Of a DNA stretch of 64,000 nucleotides, positions 61,097-64,000 are shown piece after piece. Every line of letters begins with the position of its first letter. The first letter of the stretch is position 1. The position numbers and the translations under genes were made by a program. Where the stretch lies: positions 930,001-994,000 of the forward strand of contig NZ_AP023175.1 of assembly GCF_013426895.1 (NCBI RefSeq), in the 5' to 3' direction. Below the pieces are notes generated by a model, which saw only the letters and a list, made by a program, of their open reading frames with translations, ran no database searches and was not told the DNA's origin. The stretch comes from Paraburkholderia largidicola (GTDB lineage Bacteria; Pseudomonadota; Gammaproteobacteria; Burkholderiales; Burkholderiaceae).

Positions 61097-62395
61097 TCAA
61101 TGCAGTACCGCGTTGATTTGCACGACATCCGAGAGGCTCAGCATCGACGCGTCCGCCTTCAGCTGGATCAACGCGACGAGAGCGTCGTATCGCGCGGCCG
61201 ACAGGTCGCGTTGCGTGGCGTAGAGCATGTCGATGGCGCGCAACACGTCGGTGCTCGTACGCGTGCCGACCTTGTAACCCACGCGCGTTGCCGCCAGCGT
61301 CTCGCGACACGACACGAGCAGATGCGTCAGCATTTCCACCCGCGCTCGCCCCTGTTGATAGCGCGCGTAGTTGTCGCGCGCCGACGCATAAGCGGCACGC
61401 GCTGCCGCCGCTAGCGCATCGCGGGCCTTGTCCTGCAGCGCCTGCGTTTCACGCACCTTCGACTGCATCGCGCCACCCGCAAACAGCGGAATCGAGATGG
61501 AGAGCATGCCCGTCGCGGTCGTGGTCGGCCGCGCGTAGCCGGATGCGGCGCCCGCAGGCGTGTAACTGCCCGTCGCATAAACAGTGGGATAGTGCGCGCC
61601 TTCGGCCTTGCTGACGTCGAGCTTCGCAATCTCCCAATCGAGTTTTCGTTGCTGCACAGCGTAGCCAGTCTCCTTCGCCTGTGTCGCCCAGGCGTCGCTA
61701 TCTTCCGGCACGAGGCGCGGCAACGCGAGCGCGTCGGGAAGTCCAGCAAGCGCGTCGAACGGCACGCCTGTCATCTGTTCGAGCGCGCGGCGCTTCGCCT
61801 GCAACGCGCTTTGCGCGTCGGTCTGTTGCAGCGCGACTTGCTCACGGGTCGTCATGGCCTCGCGCAGATCGACGATGGTCGCCTCGCCCGCCGCGCGATT
61901 GCGCTGCAGGATCTGCATATGCGCATCGACAGCGGCAGCGTAGCCGGCCGCCCGCCTGATCTCGTCCTCCGCCGCGAGCTCGTCGAAATACGCGCGCACC
62001 CCGCGCAATAGCACGCTTTGCTGAGCAAGGTCGACATCGACGGCGCCGCGCGCTTCAACGAAGTCCGCCTGACGGTAGGCCGACAATTTAGTCCAGTCGA
62101 ACAACGGCTGTGTCAGCGAGACCGTCCAGCCGTTCTGCCAGTACGACGTCCTCGGGAAGCCTTGCGTCGCGATGCTGTTGTAGCTACGCCCCCAGCCGCC
62201 CGACACTTGCGGCAACAATCCCGCGCGCGCCTGTGGCACGGCCTCTTTCGCCGCTTCATACGCGGCGCGCGCCTGCGCAAGATCGGCGTCGTAGCCGAGC
62301 GATTGCTGAACGACGGTCACGAGATCGGCAGCATGCGCGCCGATGCTCGTCACGCCTAGCGCCGCCGAAACGAGACAAGCTCTGAATCTACGCAT
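61097..62395 (-). CDS. TolC-family outer-membrane efflux protein (432 aa)
   Basis: A trimeric outer-membrane channel of a type I secretion or efflux system. Signal peptide residues 1-20 (LVSAALGVTSIGAHA-A). The family's two long coiled-coil repeats are visible: DLVTVVQQSLGYDADLAQARAAYEAAKEA and the equivalent second half (RETQALQDKARDALAAAARAAYASARDNYARYQQG; YKVGTRTSTDVLRAIDMLYATQRDL). The start codon overlaps the end of the upstream ABC exporter gene by 8 bp, so both are translated together. This supports a three-component exporter with a membrane-fusion protein outside the window. Confidence 0.92.
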   Translation of the reverse strand: MRRFRACLVSAALGVTSIGAHAADLVTVVQQSLGYDADLAQARAAYEAAKEAVPQARAGLLPQVSGGWGRSYNSIATQGFPRTSYWQNGWTVSLTQPLFDWTKLSAYRQADFVEARGAVDVDLAQQSVLLRGVRAYFDELAAEDEIRRAAGYAAAVDAHMQILQRNRAAGEATIVDLREAMTTREQVALQQTDAQSALQAKRRALEQMTGVPFDALAGLPDALALPRLVPEDSDAWATQAKETGYAVQQRKLDWEIAKLDVSKAEGAHYPTVYATGSYTPAGAASGYARPTTTATGMLSISIPLFAGGAMQSKVRETQALQDKARDALAAAARAAYASARDNYARYQQGRARVEMLTHLLVSCRETLAATRVGYKVGTRTSTDVLRAIDMLYATQRDLSAARYDALVALIQLKADASMLSLSDVVQINAVLH

Positions 62396-64000
62396 GTGAC
62401 GGCTCGGCTGCAGCGGAGTGATCGGGACTGTACGACTCGCGCACCAGCGCGCCATCGACGAGCCGGTAACGATGCTCGAACGTCGACGCGAGCGACATGT
62501 CATGCGTGATGACGACGACCGTGCAATTGAGTCGTTGCAGCAGTTCGCCGATGCGCCTGACGGAAACGGGATCGAGATTCGACGTGGGCTCGTCGAGCAA
62601 CAGCAGGCTACGGCCCTGATAAAGCGCACGGGCAAGCAATAAACGCTGCCGCTGGCCTGCCGAGATGTTGGCGATGGTGTCGCTGATGATCGTGCGGGTG
62701 CGCATCGGCAGATGCATCACATCGTTCCATAGACCCACGTCTTCGAGCACCGCTTGCAGGCGGGTTTCATCGACGCTTGCCGAAAACAGCGACACGTTGT
62801 CCGCGATCGAACCATGCAGGATCAGATCGCCTTGCCGCATATGCGCGGCATGTCGACGGATCTCGTCGACGGTGAGGTTCGGCCATGCGATGCCGTTCAG
62901 CGACATGTGTCCATGCTGAAGCGGCTCGGCTGCCGAAATCAACTTGAAAAGCGTCGATTTGCCCGCTCCCGATGGGCCCGTGATCGCAATCTTGTCGCCT
63001 GCGCGAATGGCAATGCTGGCATTGTTCAGCACCGGCTGATCCGACACGCCGTAGCTGAACGTGACGTCGCGAATGTCGATACGCTCGAACGTACGGACTT
63101 CCGTCGCGCGCTGGGTGTCGGCAGCAGGCGTATAGCGTTCGCCCTCGCATTCGACGATGTCATCCACGCGAGCAACAGGCACGCTCAGCATGAAATATGA
63201 GAACACGCCGTTGACGGTATGTGCGAAACGGTCCGACATCAGCGACTTGTAGATCAGAAACGAATAAAACACGCCAACCGAAATCTTTCCGCCGAGCATC
63301 AGCCGCGCCGCCACCCACGTGACCGCGATAGTGTCCGCATATTGCACGGCCTTCAGGAAGGCATCGCGCGCGCTCGTCAGACGGTTGCCCATCAGCAACG
63401 CCGCCACGTACTCGCGATATTTCGTCAGGAAGATTGCCGTGCGCCGCGTTTCGCCCTGCGCGAGCTTGATCAGCGAAGCAGCGCGAATGGTTTCTATCAG
63501 GGCGTCGTCGCAACGCGCCGAGGTCTCCAGCACGAGCGCGTGGTTGTCGCGCATGCTCGCGAACATGCCGACCGCAATCGACAGATAGATGGCGAACATC
63601 CCGAGAGCCACGGCCGTGAGCATCCGGCTCTGGATCAACATGAGCGCGAGCGCCAGCAAACCGACCGTCGTATCGACACACATCTGCGTGAATGTGCGCG
63701 TCGCCTGCAGGCTGATTTCGTCATGCGCCTTGACGCGCGCAAACACATCGCCGACATGCCGCTTCTCGAACCATGAAATGGGATTGCGCAGCAAATGCCC
63801 CAGCAGCCCTTCCGTCGCGGTCACCCTCACGCGCTGGTGCAGCAATTCGAGGAGCCGCGCCTCGACATACTGGCTCAGCGCGCCGACTGCGAAAATGCCC
63901 GTGAACGTCAACACGAGCACGTTCAGCAGATTGACGTTGTCCGCTGCGACGACGTAGTCGAGCGTCAGATTGCCGAGGTAAGGCGCAGCGAGAATCGCGA
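62388..64000 (-). CDS. CvaB/LapB-type ABC exporter, 5' end beyond window (at least 537 codons)
   Basis: The ATPase/permease of a type I exporter for bacteriocin- or RTX-like substrates. The visible membrane part has the family sequence LLGHLLRNPISWFEKRHVGDVFARVKAHDEI, followed by five helices. The ATPase has Walker A ITGPSGAGKST, signature ISAGQRQRLLLARAL (normally LSGGQ), Walker B LLLLDEPTSNLD and H-loop VITHD. The frame is open to the edge, so an N-terminal C39 peptidase domain, if present, is outside. Coupled to the TolC-family gene. No double-glycine substrate gene is seen here. Confidence 0.88.
   Translation of the reverse strand, partial: AILAAPYLGNLTLDYVVAADNVNLLNVLVLTFTGIFAVGALSQYVEARLLELLHQRVRVTATEGLLGHLLRNPISWFEKRHVGDVFARVKAHDEISLQATRTFTQMCVDTTVGLLALALMLIQSRMLTAVALGMFAIYLSIAVGMFASMRDNHALVLETSARCDDALIETIRAASLIKLAQGETRRTAIFLTKYREYVAALLMGNRLTSARDAFLKAVQYADTIAVTWVAARLMLGGKISVGVFYSFLIYKSLMSDRFAHTVNGVFSYFMLSVPVARVDDIVECEGERYTPAADTQRATEVRTFERIDIRDVTFSYGVSDQPVLNNASIAIRAGDKIAITGPSGAGKSTLFKLISAAEPLQHGHMSLNGIAWPNLTVDEIRRHAAHMRQGDLILHGSIADNVSLFSASVDETRLQAVLEDVGLWNDVMHLPMRTRTIISDTIANISAGQRQRLLLARALYQGRSLLLLDEPTSNLDPVSVRRIGELLQRLNCTVVVITHDMSLASTFEHRYRLVDGALVRESYSPDHSAAAEPSHA

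Overview
The window looks like chromosomal DNA of a Paraburkholderia or close Burkholderia relative (Burkholderiaceae). The support is the very high GC content, dense coding with GC-rich third positions, typical families (a DUF4148 exported protein, CbtAB, NasTS, a ChoXWV-type transporter, MbfA, an accessory IF-1), and a recurrent intergenic palindrome whose reading frames resemble the many short spurious proteins annotated in Paraburkholderia genomes. I see no rRNA, tRNA, transposase, prophage or CRISPR array. The content is metabolic and transport genes with well-preserved regulatory sites.

Layout. 0.3-6.4 kb: a small unknown protein, an alpha/beta hydrolase, a solitary MreB paralogue, a carboxylesterase, a DHA2 multidrug pump and an AraC regulator. 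6.8-10.2 kb: a small exported protein, then a YqjI-like PadR repressor with a YqjH-like siderophore/ferric reductase and an MFS pump. 10.4-14.3 kb: a three-subunit PaoABC-like molybdenum aldehyde dehydrogenase whose large subunit carries a one-base frameshift. 14.6-15.6 kb: an internally duplicated outer-membrane barrel. 15.6-25.1 kb: a valine (isobutyryl-CoA) catabolic cluster with a divergent AraC regulator and paired 20-bp sites. 25.2-27.6 kb: an NfeD protease and its SPFH partner. 27.8-31.6 kb: a DUF4148 protein, a purine permease and small proteins. 31.9-35.4 kb: an AcoR-type sigma-54 activator, an MbfA-type iron exporter and a ferredoxin. 35.4-39.9 kb: a DauBAR-like D-amino-acid cluster with a periplasmic binding protein. 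40.7-44.4 kb: a chemoreceptor, and an AEC transporter divergent from a LysR regulator. 44.4-46.2 kb: cobalt uptake genes cbtBA behind a cobalamin riboswitch, with a CobC-like phosphatase. 46.3-50.6 kb: small proteins, a second IF-1, and a GntR/CynX-type pair with twin operators. 50.6-52.6 kb: NasT/NasS nitrate sensing behind a sigma-54 promoter and an NtrC-like site. 53.4-57.5 kb: choline transporter genes and a GbdR-like regulator. 58-60.6 kb: an L-arabonate-type dehydratase and a DHDPS-family enzyme. 60.7-64 kb: a small His/Lys-rich exported protein, a TolC-family protein and a CvaB-type ABC exporter cut by the window edge.

The most unusual feature is a family of long nested palindromes. 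Four full copies have nearly constant cores (651-653 bp), and there is one 84-bp miniature. Each full copy has two arms of about 280 bp built from several inverted repeats around an asymmetric centre of about 84 bp that contains CGGACCGATAGC. One copy is inverted. The arm ends occur in two sequence types that are shuffled among copies. All copies abut gene ends: four of the five sites are tail-to-tail, and the fifth splits the mmsA-mmsB operon. No coding gene or transposase accompanies them.
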